From positions 1 through 64,000 of the forward strand of contig NZ_JBAKHX010000017.1 of the NCBI RefSeq assembly GCF_036906915.1: DNA of 64,000 nt. The letters are read 5' to 3'. The notes beneath the pieces are model-generated. The model searched no databases, was not told where the DNA came from, and worked only from the letters and a program-made list of their open reading frames with translations. The position numbers and the translations under genes are program-made. Below are positions 36,197-45,251 of this stretch, in pieces; within the stretch, counting starts at the first letter, position 1; every line of letters begins with the position of its first letter. The stretch comes from Phytohabitans sp036906915 (lineage in GTDB: Bacteria; Actinomycetota; Actinomycetes; Mycobacteriales; Micromonosporaceae).

Positions 36197-37219
36197 GTGA
36201 GCATGGACATCGCCGTCACGCCACTCGACCCCGCCGATGACGCAGCCGCCCACAAGGCGTGCGAGATCATGGCGGCGGCGGTCGCCGCCGACATCCCAGA
36301 CTTCCCGCCGATGACCGAGAAACGGTTCTTCGGGATGCTCCGCCATCCCTGGCCGGGCAACAGCTTCCAACACGCCCTGGCGTACCTCGACGGCGTGCCC
36401 GCCGGATACGTGGAGATCGGGCTACCGCAGCTCGACAACCTCGAAAACGCCGAGCTCGAACTCGCGGTACACCCCGACCACCGGCGGCGCGGCGTCGGGC
36501 GGGCCCTGTTCGAGTACGCGATGGGCGTGGCCCGCGGTCTCGGCCGTAAGCGGATCGCGGGCATGGCGCTGGAGCCTCTTCCCGGCGGTGTGGCCCGCGA
36601 CCCAGCCGGTGGGGCGTTCGCGGAGGCGATGGGTGCCAAGCCCGCGCTCCAGGAGGTTCGACGGCGGCTCGATGTCACCACACTGGACCACGAGGCGCTC
36701 GATGCGATGCTCGCGGCGGCGCGCGCCAAGTCAGCCGGTTATTCCCTCGTCCTGTGGCGAGACGCGACGCCCGACGATCTCATCGACGACGTCGCGTACC
36801 TTGACGGCCGCCTGCTGTCGGACGCGCCCATGGGTGAGCTGGAGTGGGAGGCGGAGAAGATCGACGCCGCCCGCGTCCGGGCCAACGAGGCGGTGAAGTC
36901 GGCCCGCGGGCGGCGGCAGTACAACGCCGGCGCGCGCCACGACGAGAGCGGGCGGCTGGTCGCCTTCACCACGATCGACTCAGGCGACCTCACCTGGCAC
37001 GCGTTCCAGCAGATCACCCTCGTCGAGCCCAACCATCGCGGTCACCGGCTGGGCGCGCTCGTGAAGGTGGAGAACCTGCGGTTCGCGTTGGCGCACGAGC
37101 CGGAGCTGCGGGTCATCGACACCTGGAACGCCGGCGTCAACGACCACATGATCTCGATCAATGAGGCGATGGGTTTCCGTCCGGTGGATGGCTGGCAGAA
37201 CTGGCAGCTCTCCGTGTGA
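36197..37219 (+). CDS. Double GNAT-domain N-acetyltransferase
   Basis: A 340-aa protein with two tandem GNAT domains. The first carries the acetyl-CoA pyrophosphate loop HPDHRRRGVGRALFEYA (about 94-110) and the second the loop LVEPNHRGHRLGALVKVENL (about 276-295), so both appear able to bind acetyl-CoA. Related two-domain GNATs include mycothiol synthase-like enzymes, but no specific substrate can be assigned. GTG 36197 (after AGGCGAG, 36184-36190) or ATG 36203 is the start. The 3' end overlaps the convergent small gene by 62 nt. Confidence 0.8.
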   Translation: MSMDIAVTPLDPADDAAAHKACEIMAAAVAADIPDFPPMTEKRFFGMLRHPWPGNSFQHALAYLDGVPAGYVEIGLPQLDNLENAELELAVHPDHRRRGVGRALFEYAMGVARGLGRKRIAGMALEPLPGGVARDPAGGAFAEAMGAKPALQEVRRRLDVTTLDHEALDAMLAAARAKSAGYSLVLWRDATPDDLIDDVAYLDGRLLSDAPMGELEWEAEKIDAARVRANEAVKSARGRRQYNAGARHDESGRLVAFTTIDSGDLTWHAFQQITLVEPNHRGHRLGALVKVENLRFALAHEPELRVIDTWNAGVNDHMISINEAMGFRPVDGWQNWQLSV

Positions 37220-37646
37220 ACCGGGTCGCCCATGGGCGCAGCGGAAGCTCGCGGTAGCCGCCGGCCGCGAGCCCCGCGTGCCGCTCGAAGAAGTTGCGGC
37301 TGCCGTACGCGCCGGTGAGCAGGTACGACCAGCCGGAGGCGGCGGCGTACGCCAGCCAGAAGACGGGGCCGAGCACGGCGTACTGGGCGACGTGCCGGGT
37401 CTCGTGGTGCAGAAGCTCGGCGCGCTCCGGGTCCAGCAGCCACTCGGCGGGACGCTTGGTGAAGACCACCGAGCCGACCGTGAAGCAGCTTTGCTTGGGC
37501 ACCTTGAGGCGATACCCGTGTGCCACCAACACGCCGCCGGACCCCCGGGTCAGGCGGGTGCGGGTGACCGCGCAGATCAGCACGGCGGCCAGTGAGGTGC
37601 CGTTGATCCAGGTCAGGGTGGTGCGGATCAGAGGCCACGCGGGCAT
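37158..37646 (-). CDS. Small membrane protein with an HExxH motif, function unknown
   Basis: A 162-aa protein. An N-terminal hydrophobic stretch (about 10-28, TWINGTSLAAVLICAVTRT) is followed by LLHHETRHVAQYAVLGPVFWLAYAAAS (about 79-105), which contains HETRH, a match to the HExxH zinc-metallopeptidase consensus followed by HVxQ as in DUF4157-type proteins. A further hydrophobic region and a polar tail follow. The motif may be catalytic or may only be structural. ATG 37646 has no good ribosome site. The last 62 nt are antisense to the acetyltransferase gene. Confidence 0.62.
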   Translation of the reverse strand: MPAWPLIRTTLTWINGTSLAAVLICAVTRTRLTRGSGGVLVAHGYRLKVPKQSCFTVGSVVFTKRPAEWLLDPERAELLHHETRHVAQYAVLGPVFWLAYAAASGWSYLLTGAYGSRNFFERHAGLAAGGYRELPLRPWATRFTRRAASSASHPPDGNPSPH

Positions 37647-37687
37647 AGCTCTGAGCATCCCACCGTTTCTGCGGCATGATGACGGGC

Positions 37688-39358
37688 ATGACGGAGACCC
37701 CGCATCATCTGTACGACAAGCACGCCGACACCCTCTCGCGGGCGCTGACGGCGATAGCTGAGCGCGGCTACTGGTCGGCCTACCCCGAGTCGCCCAGTCC
37801 CCGCGTGTACGGCGAGACCGCCGCCGCCGACGGTGAGGCCGCCTTCCGCGGCTACCTGCACCAGCGTTTCCCGCTCGACCAGCCCGGCACCGACGGGTGG
37901 GTGGCCACCGAGGCCAGCCCATTCGGCGTGGAGCTGGGCGTGACCTACCCGCACGCCGGCCCTGACGCGCTGCTGACCGCCGCGACCGCCGCCCTGCCGG
38001 CGTGGCGCGACGCTGGGCCACAGGTGCGCGCCGGTGTATGCATGGAGATCCTCGCCCGGCTGCACGCACACATCTTCGAGCTCGCCAACGCGGTGCAGTT
38101 CACCAGCGGGCAGGCGTTCGTGATGGCGTTCCAGGCGGGTGGGGCGCACGCGCTCGATCGGGCCCTCGAAGCGATCGCCTACGGGTACGCCGAGATGACC
38201 CGGCACCCCGCGACGGCCGAGTGGGAAAAGCCGGCCAAGGGCGAGCCGCTCCGGATGACCAAGACCTTCCACGTGGTGCCGCGGGGCGTGGCGCTTGTCG
38301 TGGGCTGTAACACGTTCCCCACCTGGAACTCGTATCCGGGCCTGTTCGCCTCGCTCGTCACGGGGAATCCGGTGGTGGTAAAGCCACACCCGCGCGCGGT
38401 GCTGCCGCTCGCCGTCACCGTCAAGTACGCCCGCGAGGTGCTCGCCGAGGCCGGCTTCGACCCCAACCTCGTGCTGCTCGCCGTCGAGGAGCCGGGCGAG
38501 GCGCTGGCGTCCAAGCTGGCCCTGCGGCCCGAGGTCAGGATCATCGACTTCACCGGCTCGACCGCGTACGGCGACTGGCTGGAGCAGAACGCACGCCAAG
38601 CCGCCGTCTACACGGAGAAGGCCGGCGTCAACACGATCGTCGTCGACTCCACCGACGACTTCGCCGGCATGTGCCGCAACATCGGCTTCTCGCTGACCCT
38701 CTACAGCGGACAGATGTGCACCACGCCGCAGAACATCCTCGTGCCCGCCGCCGGCATCACCACGGACCAGGGGCACAAGAGCCTCGACGACGTGGCCGCC
38801 GGCATCGCGGGCGTGGTGGGCAAGCTGACCGGCGACCCGGGTCGCGCGGTCGAGCTGACGGGCGCGATCGTCAACGACGGGGTGCTGGCCCGGCTCGAAG
38901 AGGTGCGCTCGGTCGGCGAGCCGGTGCTGGAGTCCCACCCGGTCGAGCACCCGGCATTCGAGGGCGCCGTCGTGCGCACCCCAACCGTCGTGCGGCTCTC
39001 CGCCGGTGACGCGGAGACGTACGAGCGGGAGTGGTTCGGGCCGATCTCGTTCGTCATCGGCACCGATTCGACGGCGCACAGCCTGGAGATCTTCCGGGCC
39101 ACGGTGGGCGAGCACGGTGCGCTCACCGCCGGGGTGTACTCCACCGACGAGAAGGTGCTCGACGCGACCGAGGCCGCGGCGCTGGAGGTCGGCGTCCACC
39201 TGTCGTGCAACCTCACCGGTGGGGTCTTCGTGAACCAGTCGGCGGCGTTCTCGGACTTCCACGCCAGCGGGGCGAACCCGGCGGCGAACGCGGCGCTCAC
39301 CGACGGCGCGTACGTGGCCAGCCGCTTCCGGATCGTCCAGTCGCGCCGGCACGCCTGA
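37688..39358 (+). CDS. paaN: PaaN-like aldehyde dehydrogenase (phenylacetate degradation protein)
   Basis: A 556-aa aldehyde dehydrogenase-superfamily protein of the PaaN type, longer than ordinary ALDHs. The cofactor region includes VVGCNTFPTWNSYPGLFASLVTGNPVVVKPHP; the catalytic cysteine is in SGQMCTTPQN; FTGSTAYGDWLE is the nucleotide-binding turn. PaaN oxidises the ring-opened aldehyde in aerobic phenylacetyl-CoA degradation. No other paa genes are adjacent, so it may act on another aldehyde here. ATG 37688 is chosen because CATGAT (37675-37680) lies 7 nt upstream as a leaderless -10; the ATG at 37676 is inside that box. Confidence 0.85.
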   Translation: MTETPHHLYDKHADTLSRALTAIAERGYWSAYPESPSPRVYGETAAADGEAAFRGYLHQRFPLDQPGTDGWVATEASPFGVELGVTYPHAGPDALLTAATAALPAWRDAGPQVRAGVCMEILARLHAHIFELANAVQFTSGQAFVMAFQAGGAHALDRALEAIAYGYAEMTRHPATAEWEKPAKGEPLRMTKTFHVVPRGVALVVGCNTFPTWNSYPGLFASLVTGNPVVVKPHPRAVLPLAVTVKYAREVLAEAGFDPNLVLLAVEEPGEALASKLALRPEVRIIDFTGSTAYGDWLEQNARQAAVYTEKAGVNTIVVDSTDDFAGMCRNIGFSLTLYSGQMCTTPQNILVPAAGITTDQGHKSLDDVAAGIAGVVGKLTGDPGRAVELTGAIVNDGVLARLEEVRSVGEPVLESHPVEHPAFEGAVVRTPTVVRLSAGDAETYEREWFGPISFVIGTDSTAHSLEIFRATVGEHGALTAGVYSTDEKVLDATEAAALEVGVHLSCNLTGGVFVNQSAAFSDFHASGANPAANAALTDGAYVASRFRIVQSRRHA

Positions 39359-39360
39359 TT

Positions 39361-39867
39361 TCAGGCCGCGCGGCTCATCTGGAGCTCGGTCAGCACCGCG
39401 ATCGTCGGGTGCGGCAGCCGGACTCCGGTGTCGACGAAACCCAGCCGTTCGTACGCCCGCAGCGCGCGGTCGTTGCCGACCACCACTTCGAGCAGCAGCT
39501 CGGGCCGGCCGGCCGCGCGCGACCACTCGGCCACGCCGTCGACCAGATCGGCGAGCACGCCGGTGCCCCGGTAGGCCGGCGTCACGTACACCGCGAAGAC
39601 CACGGTGACCTTGGGGTCGTCGGGCGACGCGATGCCGCCGGCGTGTGCGACCAGCCGCCCACCGGCGTCGGCCACGAACTGCGCGCAGTCGTCGCCGCTC
39701 GCGTTGCGGGCCACCCGCGCGGTGAACTCGCCGTGTGGGCGGGCCGCGGCGTCGGCGATCGTCTCCAGGAACGCCAGCGGCGCGTCGGCGAGCATCTCCA
39801 GCCGGAGGGCGCGCATGCGCGCGGCGTCTTCCGCCCGGATCCGGCGCACCGGTGCTGGAGTAGTCAC
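39361..39867 (-). CDS. GNAT-family N-acetyltransferase
   Basis: A 168-aa single-domain GNAT. VYVTPAYRGTGVLADLVDGV (about 94-113) is the acetyl-CoA binding motif (R/Q-x-x-G-x-G/A), and EVVVGNDRALRAYERLGFVDTG is the C-terminal signature. The substrate is unknown. GTG 39867 is preceded at 6 nt by TAGGGT on the minus strand (plus 39874-39879), giving a leaderless start. The gene ends 2 nt from the convergent paaN stop. Confidence 0.87.
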   Translation of the reverse strand: MTTPAPVRRIRAEDAARMRALRLEMLADAPLAFLETIADAAARPHGEFTARVARNASGDDCAQFVADAGGRLVAHAGGIASPDDPKVTVVFAVYVTPAYRGTGVLADLVDGVAEWSRAAGRPELLLEVVVGNDRALRAYERLGFVDTGVRLPHPTIAVLTELQMSRAA

Positions 39868-39928
39868 CCCGTCACCCTAGAGCACCCCACGAAACGCTCG
39901 CCGCGCTCACGTTTCCGCGGGGACCCCG

Positions 39929-40843
39929 CTAGACGGGAGACACAAGTTGCTCGCCGACCTGCCGGCACAGATCGGTGCCGTATTCGAATCCGAGCCGTCC
40001 CGGATAGCGGGCCAGAACGCCGAGCACCCAGCCGTCACCGATGGCGAGGCACGCGATGTGCCACAGGCGGTCCTCGTCGCGCAGGAGCCAACCGTTCTTG
40101 ATGGCGACGGTGGTGGCGATGCGCGCCGGGAGGGCGTTGCGTACGCCGAAGTCGCCCACGCCGCGCACGTGGCGCATCTGCTCCAGCAGCCAGGGTGTCC
40201 ACCGTGGACCGGCGGCCCGCCCGTCGGCCAGGCAGACTCCGATCCGGACCACGTCGCGGGCGGACACCGTCGTGTTGCTCCACCAGTCGCCGTAGGGGCG
40301 GCTGTCGGTCAGCCCACAGATCTTGATGAGCCGGACGATCGAGGCGCGCCGCCCCAACTCCTGGAAGATGGTCTGCGCGGACACGTTGTCGCTGTCGCGG
40401 ATCATGATGGTGAGCTGGCGCATCCGGGTCTGCTCTGGCCTGAGGCCCCGCTCGGTGGCGCGGCGCAGATAGTCCGCCGCGATCCAAGACTTGACCATCG
40501 ACATGGTGTCGCTGGGCGCGGCCAGGTTGGACGAGCCGCTGATCTGCCCGGTACGCCTGTCGAGCAACGCCCAGGAGAGAAAGCCGGCACTGTCGATGTA
40601 CACCGGTCCGGAATGGAGAGCGACCGTGCGCGGTGCCGGCGGTTTCGTGATCTCCGTCCGATGTGGTCTGCTGCTGGCCCGCTGTGGCTGGTGGTCGCCG
40701 ATATCGACGGCCGTGACCAGCGCCGCCGCGCCCGCGACCGCGATGCCGAGGCACGCGAACGCCCGGTGAGTGGGGCGCAGCCCGTGAGCGCGGTGCCGTC
40801 CGGCGCGGTGCCGGCCGATGCGCGCGATCGATGGTGTGGACAC
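39929..40843 (-). CDS. Membrane-anchored serine hydrolase, class A beta-lactamase-like
   Basis: A 304-aa protein with a basic N-terminus and one membrane anchor or signal segment (about 29-49, AFACLGIAVAGAAALVTAV). The extracellular domain shows penicillin-recognising motifs in the right order: S-x-x-K in SMVKSW, SDN in IRDSDNVSAQ and a KTG-like KNG in VAIKNGW. It may hydrolyse beta-lactams or cell-wall peptides; the KNG variation and lack of a clear omega-loop ExxxN motif leave this open. GTG 40843 is tentative, without a clear ribosome site. Confidence 0.75.
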   Translation of the reverse strand: MSTPSIARIGRHRAGRHRAHGLRPTHRAFACLGIAVAGAAALVTAVDIGDHQPQRASSRPHRTEITKPPAPRTVALHSGPVYIDSAGFLSWALLDRRTGQISGSSNLAAPSDTMSMVKSWIAADYLRRATERGLRPEQTRMRQLTIMIRDSDNVSAQTIFQELGRRASIVRLIKICGLTDSRPYGDWWSNTTVSARDVVRIGVCLADGRAAGPRWTPWLLEQMRHVRGVGDFGVRNALPARIATTVAIKNGWLLRDEDRLWHIACLAIGDGWVLGVLARYPGRLGFEYGTDLCRQVGEQLVSPV

Positions 40844-41001
40844 GGATTGCTCAACGAGACAGGTGCCCTGGTGGGCGCAGGCAGGATGCCGGGTCACGAC
40901 CACGGTGTCCGGTTTGGGGTAGTGCGCAGGAGGGTGTCCTCGTGTAGCGTGCGATTTCGGCCGCTGTGTTCGACGGACCACCCCGGACCACGGATCGGCG
41001 G

Positions 41002-41029
41002 CCCCGGTTAGGGAACGCCTCAACCGGGG
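41002..41029 (+). promoter_or_regulatory. Hairpin in the cold-shock gene leader
   Basis: CCCCGGTT (41002-41009) and AACCGGGG (41022-41029) form a perfect 8-bp stem with a 12-nt loop, 42 nt before the cold-shock start. Cold-shock mRNAs often carry structured 5' leaders. No other feature is seen in the gap from 40844. Confidence 0.4.
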
Positions 41030-41071
41030 GTTGTCGAAGACCCAGCACCATCGAAGTGAGGGAAGTGCACC

Positions 41072-41275
41072 GTGGCACAGGGCACCGTCAAGTGGTTCAA
41101 CAGCGAAAAGGGCTACGGCTTCATCGCGGTCGACGGCGGGCAGGACGTCTTCGTCCACTTCTCGGCGATCGAGATGGACGGCTACAAGGCACTGGACGAC
41201 GGTCAGCGCGTGGAGTTCGAGATCGCGCAGGGCCAGAAGGGTCCGCAGGCGGAGAAAGTTCGCCTTATCGCCTAA
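41072..41275 (+). CDS. Cold-shock domain protein
   Basis: A 67-aa CspA-type RNA chaperone that binds single-stranded nucleic acid in the cytoplasm. It has the KWFNSEKGYGFI (RNP1) and VFVHFSAI (RNP2) motifs and the full family length. GTG 41072 follows GAGGGAAG (41058-41065). It is monocistronic, bounded by a leader hairpin and a terminator. Confidence 0.96.
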   Translation: MAQGTVKWFNSEKGYGFIAVDGGQDVFVHFSAIEMDGYKALDDGQRVEFEIAQGQKGPQAEKVRLIA

Positions 41276-41297
41276 GTCCACCGGTCGAAAACGCGTT

Positions 41298-41328
41298 GAG
41301 GCGGGGCACCGACATTCGGCCCCGCCTC
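41298..41328 (+). terminator. Terminator of the cold-shock gene
   Basis: A perfect 10-bp stem, GAGGCGGGGC with GCCCCGCCTC, around an 11-nt loop starts 23 nt after the stop codon. A T-rich stretch (TTTCT) follows shortly after. Confidence 0.7.
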
Positions 41329-41428
41329 GCGGCTTTCTGAGTCTGGTGCCCTCGTTGCGCTCGGGTTGTTCGCGCGCTCGGAAGCCGCCCGCGCTCACCG
41401 GAGCTTGGCTTCCCGTTCACCGACTTCG

Positions 41429-41455
41429 CTTGCACTCGCCAGGGCAGAGTGCTAA
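41429..41455. promoter_or_regulatory. CIRCE element 1 (HrcA operator)
   Basis: CTTGCACTC-N9-GAGTGCTAA: the right half is a perfect CIRCE half and the left differs at the first and third positions. HrcA represses groEL through such sites until heat shock. Confidence 0.8.
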
Positions 41456-41463
41456 ACAGGTGA

Positions 41464-41490
41464 TTGGCACTCGCGGTGTGTGAGTGCCAA
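41464..41490. promoter_or_regulatory. CIRCE element 2 (HrcA operator)
   Basis: TTGGCACTC-N9-GAGTGCCAA is a perfectly symmetric 9-9-9 CIRCE variant, 8 nt after element 1 and about 175 nt before the groEL start. Two adjacent operators suggest tight HrcA control. Confidence 0.9.
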
Positions 41491-41666
41491 AGGTCGGGAC
41501 GGTGGGGCCCACGGTCGCGGAGACGCGACACGGGGCCGGTCGTCGCGGGCTATCCGGCCCGGCCTACGAAGCGTCACCGCCGCCAGGCGGTGACCTTTCG
41601 AAGGTGCGCGCTTCGAGCCAACAGGCTTGGGGCGCACTGGATGTCCAGCCTGGAGGACAACGCCGT

Positions 41667-43286
<1,620 letters not shown>

Positions 43287-43302
43287 TCCATCCCTTCACT
43301 GA

Positions 43303-43340
43303 CGAATAAGGGGCGAGCCGTTCGGCTCGCCCCTTATTCG
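43303..43340 (+). terminator. Strong terminator after groEL
   Basis: A perfect 18-bp stem (43303-43320 with 43323-43340) and 2-nt loop begins 17 nt after the stop codon and ends in TTATT. It is symmetric and also serves the convergent small gene ending at 43350. Confidence 0.85.
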
Positions 43341-43349
43341 TGCGCGTTT

Positions 43350-43604
43350 CTAGCGTCTGGGCTGGTTGCGCTGCTTGTCAGCCCTGGTCATCGTCTGCCG
43401 CTCCCGCGCCGGCACGTCGGGCGCCGCCACCGGCTCGTCGGTCATCGGGTCCATCCGCTCCATCGGGCGTCTGGCGTCCATGTCGCGCCGATTCGCCGTG
43501 GCCTGCTCGTCGGGCGTGCCACCAGCTGTTTCGGCGGGCATGTGCGCCATGCGCGACTTCGCTGTCGTACGGAGATCGTCCTTTGGTCGCTTGTCCTTGG
43601 CCAT
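43350..43604 (-). CDS. Small highly charged protein of unknown function
   Basis: An 84-aa protein, very hydrophilic and probably disordered, rich in Arg, Asp, Met and Pro (MAKDKRPKDDLRTTAKSRMA, ARERQTMTRADKQRNQPRR). It has no membrane segment, cysteine or known domain. A strong AGGAGG ribosome site 4 nt before ATG 43604 supports it as a real gene and excludes the longer frame. The arrangement convergent with groEL may be coincidental. Confidence 0.75.
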   Translation of the reverse strand: MAKDKRPKDDLRTTAKSRMAHMPAETAGGTPDEQATANRRDMDARRPMERMDPMTDEPVAAPDVPARERQTMTRADKQRNQPRR

Positions 43605-43721
43605 GATCTCCTCCTTCCATACGACACCGTATGAGCCACCTGGCGGAGCCTGCGGTGAAACGCGACTATCCACCCGGACATCCCTTCCGCTCCCCTCGTC
43701 CCATTCACCACCCCGCGTCCG

Positions 43722-43800
43722 CGTCCCGCCCCTCCTCGTCCATCAAGGCCGACGCACGTGCGTCCCGCCCCTCCTCGTCGATCAAGGCCGAACGCACGTG
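43722..43800. repeat. Tandem duplication of the copy-B left arm
   Basis: Two units (43722-43760 and 43761-43800) share CGTCCCGCCCCTCCTCGTC, then ATCAAGGCCGA and CGCACGTG. The second unit supplies the left arm of palindrome B; the first is an extra copy. Confidence 0.8.
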
Positions 43801-43855
43801 CTTTGATCTCTTTTCCACGTGCATTTGCCCTTGATCGATGCCGATCTCCTTGATC
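43779..43855 (-). repeat. 77-bp palindromic repeat, copy B
   Basis: Inverted relative to copy A. Arms are 43779-43800 and 43816-43837 around the 15-nt spacer CTTTGATCTCTTTTC, followed by the 18-nt GATCAAGG leader read on the minus strand (43838-43855). The left arm differs from the perfect complement at three positions (GGCCG for GGGCAAA region). Confidence 0.88.
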
Positions 43856-44009
43856 GCGGCCCGGGCGCGGGCTGCCGGCATCGCGCGCCGGCATCGCGCG
43901 TCGGGCTGCGGCGTACGGCCGCGTCGCACCGCCTGGCCGCCCTGGCTGTGCCGGGCCCCGTCGGCGGAGCGCGCAGGCCTGGCGGTATTGCGGCCGTCAT
44001 CACTCCGTG

Positions 44010-44095
44010 AGGGCGCAGTTCCGGATTCCGGCCTTCACCAGCCCGTAGGGCGCAGGTTTCTGGCTTGCGGCCTTCAATCCTCCGTCAGGGCGCAG
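44010..44095. repeat. Three AGGGCGCAG direct repeats
   Basis: AGGGCGCAG occurs at 44010, 44047 and 44087 (spacings 37 and 40 nt), each preceded by a CCGT or CCCGT. The first and third are followed by TTCCGG and the first two by GGCCTTCA further along. This is a degenerate tandem array in a gene-free stretch. Confidence 0.6.
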
Positions 44096-44227
44096 TTCCG
44101 GGAAACTGCCTGCGGGCGCCGGTGATGGACGGCACATGGAGGGCGCGCCGCGGCGACCGTGCGCGGTGCGGGTCCTCGCCCGCCCGGCGCCGGTGATCCG
44201 CGCGGCGCACCTCGTGCACGCCGCGTC

Positions 44228-44304
44228 GATCAAGGAGATCTCTATCGATCAGGGCCAAGCGCACGTGGAAAAGAGATCGAACCACGTGCATTTGCCCTTG
44301 ATCG
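44228..44304 (+). repeat. 77-bp palindromic repeat, copy C
   Basis: Leader GATCAAGGAGATCTCTAT (44228-44245), left arm 44246-44267, spacer GAAAAGAGATCGAAC, right arm 44283-44304. The right arm is nearly identical to those of B and D. The left arm has single-base changes (ATCAGGGCCAAGC) that weaken the stem. It ends 28 nt from the stop of the acetyltransferase gene at 44332. Confidence 0.88.
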
Positions 44305-44331
44305 ACGGGCAGAGGGGCGGAGAGGGCGGGG

Positions 44332-45240
44332 CTAGAGTTGTTTGCGGTACAGGAAGAACACTCGCTCGATCCATGCGCCGGCGTTGCGGGCGTAGAACGG
44401 CACGGGGCCCACCCAGCCGATCTGGCTGCGGGTGATGCCGAGATCGTGCTGTTCGCGCAGGCAACGGCGCAGCAGTACGCCTCCGATGCCTAGTCCCTGT
44501 GCGGTGGGTGCGGTGCCCATCGGCCCGAACCAGCTCGGGCGGGACGATCCGAACGCGGCGAACCCGAGAATCTCGCCCTCGCCCCGGACAGCCAGGTGGA
44601 GGCCGGCGCCCTCGCGGTCGATCGAGTGCGCGACCTCGCCCGCCCAGGACGCCCCAAATGTGCTCCGCGCGAACTCCACCAGCGCGTTCGCGTCGTCGGG
44701 CGTCGCGCGGCGTACCGTGACGCCCTCGCCGGCCAGCCGCTGCTCGGCCGGCCCGGTCGGGCGCAGCGCGGGGGACTCGTCGTACGACAGGTCGGCGGTC
44801 ATGTTCCACGCCGTGCGGTCCTGCTCGTACCCCAGCGCCATCGCCGCGCACACCGCCGGCGTGTACCGGACGTCGATGCCCGGCCAGGCGTAGTACGGCG
44901 GGTTACCGGCCAGCAGCACCTCGGCCGCGCCCAGCCCGGCCAGTGACGCCTCGGCCCGCCCGATCAGCGCTCGCCCGAGGCCCCGGCGCCGGGCGTCCGG
45001 CCGTACCGCCACCAGGTCGATGTGACCGACGGATTTGTCCCGATGTGCGATTGATCCGAGCACCACGCCGGCAACTGAGCCGTCGACGGTCGCCACGAAG
45101 CCCGTGCCGGCCTGCTCGCGCAGGCGCGTGACGATCTGCCGCGCCTCGACGGCGTCTTCCCGCAGGTCGAGGGCCGTGCGGCACAGCTCGATGACGCGAG
45201 GCACGTCTTCGTCGGTCAAGGGCGTGATCGAGAAGTCCAC
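44332..45240 (-). CDS. Double GNAT-domain N-acetyltransferase
   Basis: A 302-aa protein with two GNAT domains. The first contains VAVRPDARRRGLGRALIGRA (about 79-98, acetyl-CoA loop) and the second MGTAPTAQGLGIGGVLLRRC (about 241-260). NPPYYAWPGID and NAGAWIERVFFLYRK resemble a family of putative aminoglycoside or amine acetyltransferase-like proteins, but the substrate is unknown. GTG 45240 is preceded 8 nt upstream by TAGGGT (plus 45249-45254), overlapping the stop of the subtilase gene. Confidence 0.82.
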   Translation of the reverse strand: MDFSITPLTDEDVPRVIELCRTALDLREDAVEARQIVTRLREQAGTGFVATVDGSVAGVVLGSIAHRDKSVGHIDLVAVRPDARRRGLGRALIGRAEASLAGLGAAEVLLAGNPPYYAWPGIDVRYTPAVCAAMALGYEQDRTAWNMTADLSYDESPALRPTGPAEQRLAGEGVTVRRATPDDANALVEFARSTFGASWAGEVAHSIDREGAGLHLAVRGEGEILGFAAFGSSRPSWFGPMGTAPTAQGLGIGGVLLRRCLREQHDLGITRSQIGWVGPVPFYARNAGAWIERVFFLYRKQL

Positions 45241-45251
45241 GGTGGTGGACC

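Larger units (their letters stand above)
43605..44331. other. Gene-poor, repeat-rich gap
   Basis: No convincing gene is seen in these 727 nt. They hold palindromic repeat copies B and C, a tandem duplication of the copy-B arm (43722-43800) and three AGGGCGCAG repeats (44010-44095). Open frames here (for example at 43631) are made of repeat-derived peptides. Confidence 0.7.

Noticed and set aside
43631..43834. Open frame with repeated SRPSSSIKA peptides
   Set aside because: It is composed of the palindromic repeat and its duplicated arm, with no ribosome site.
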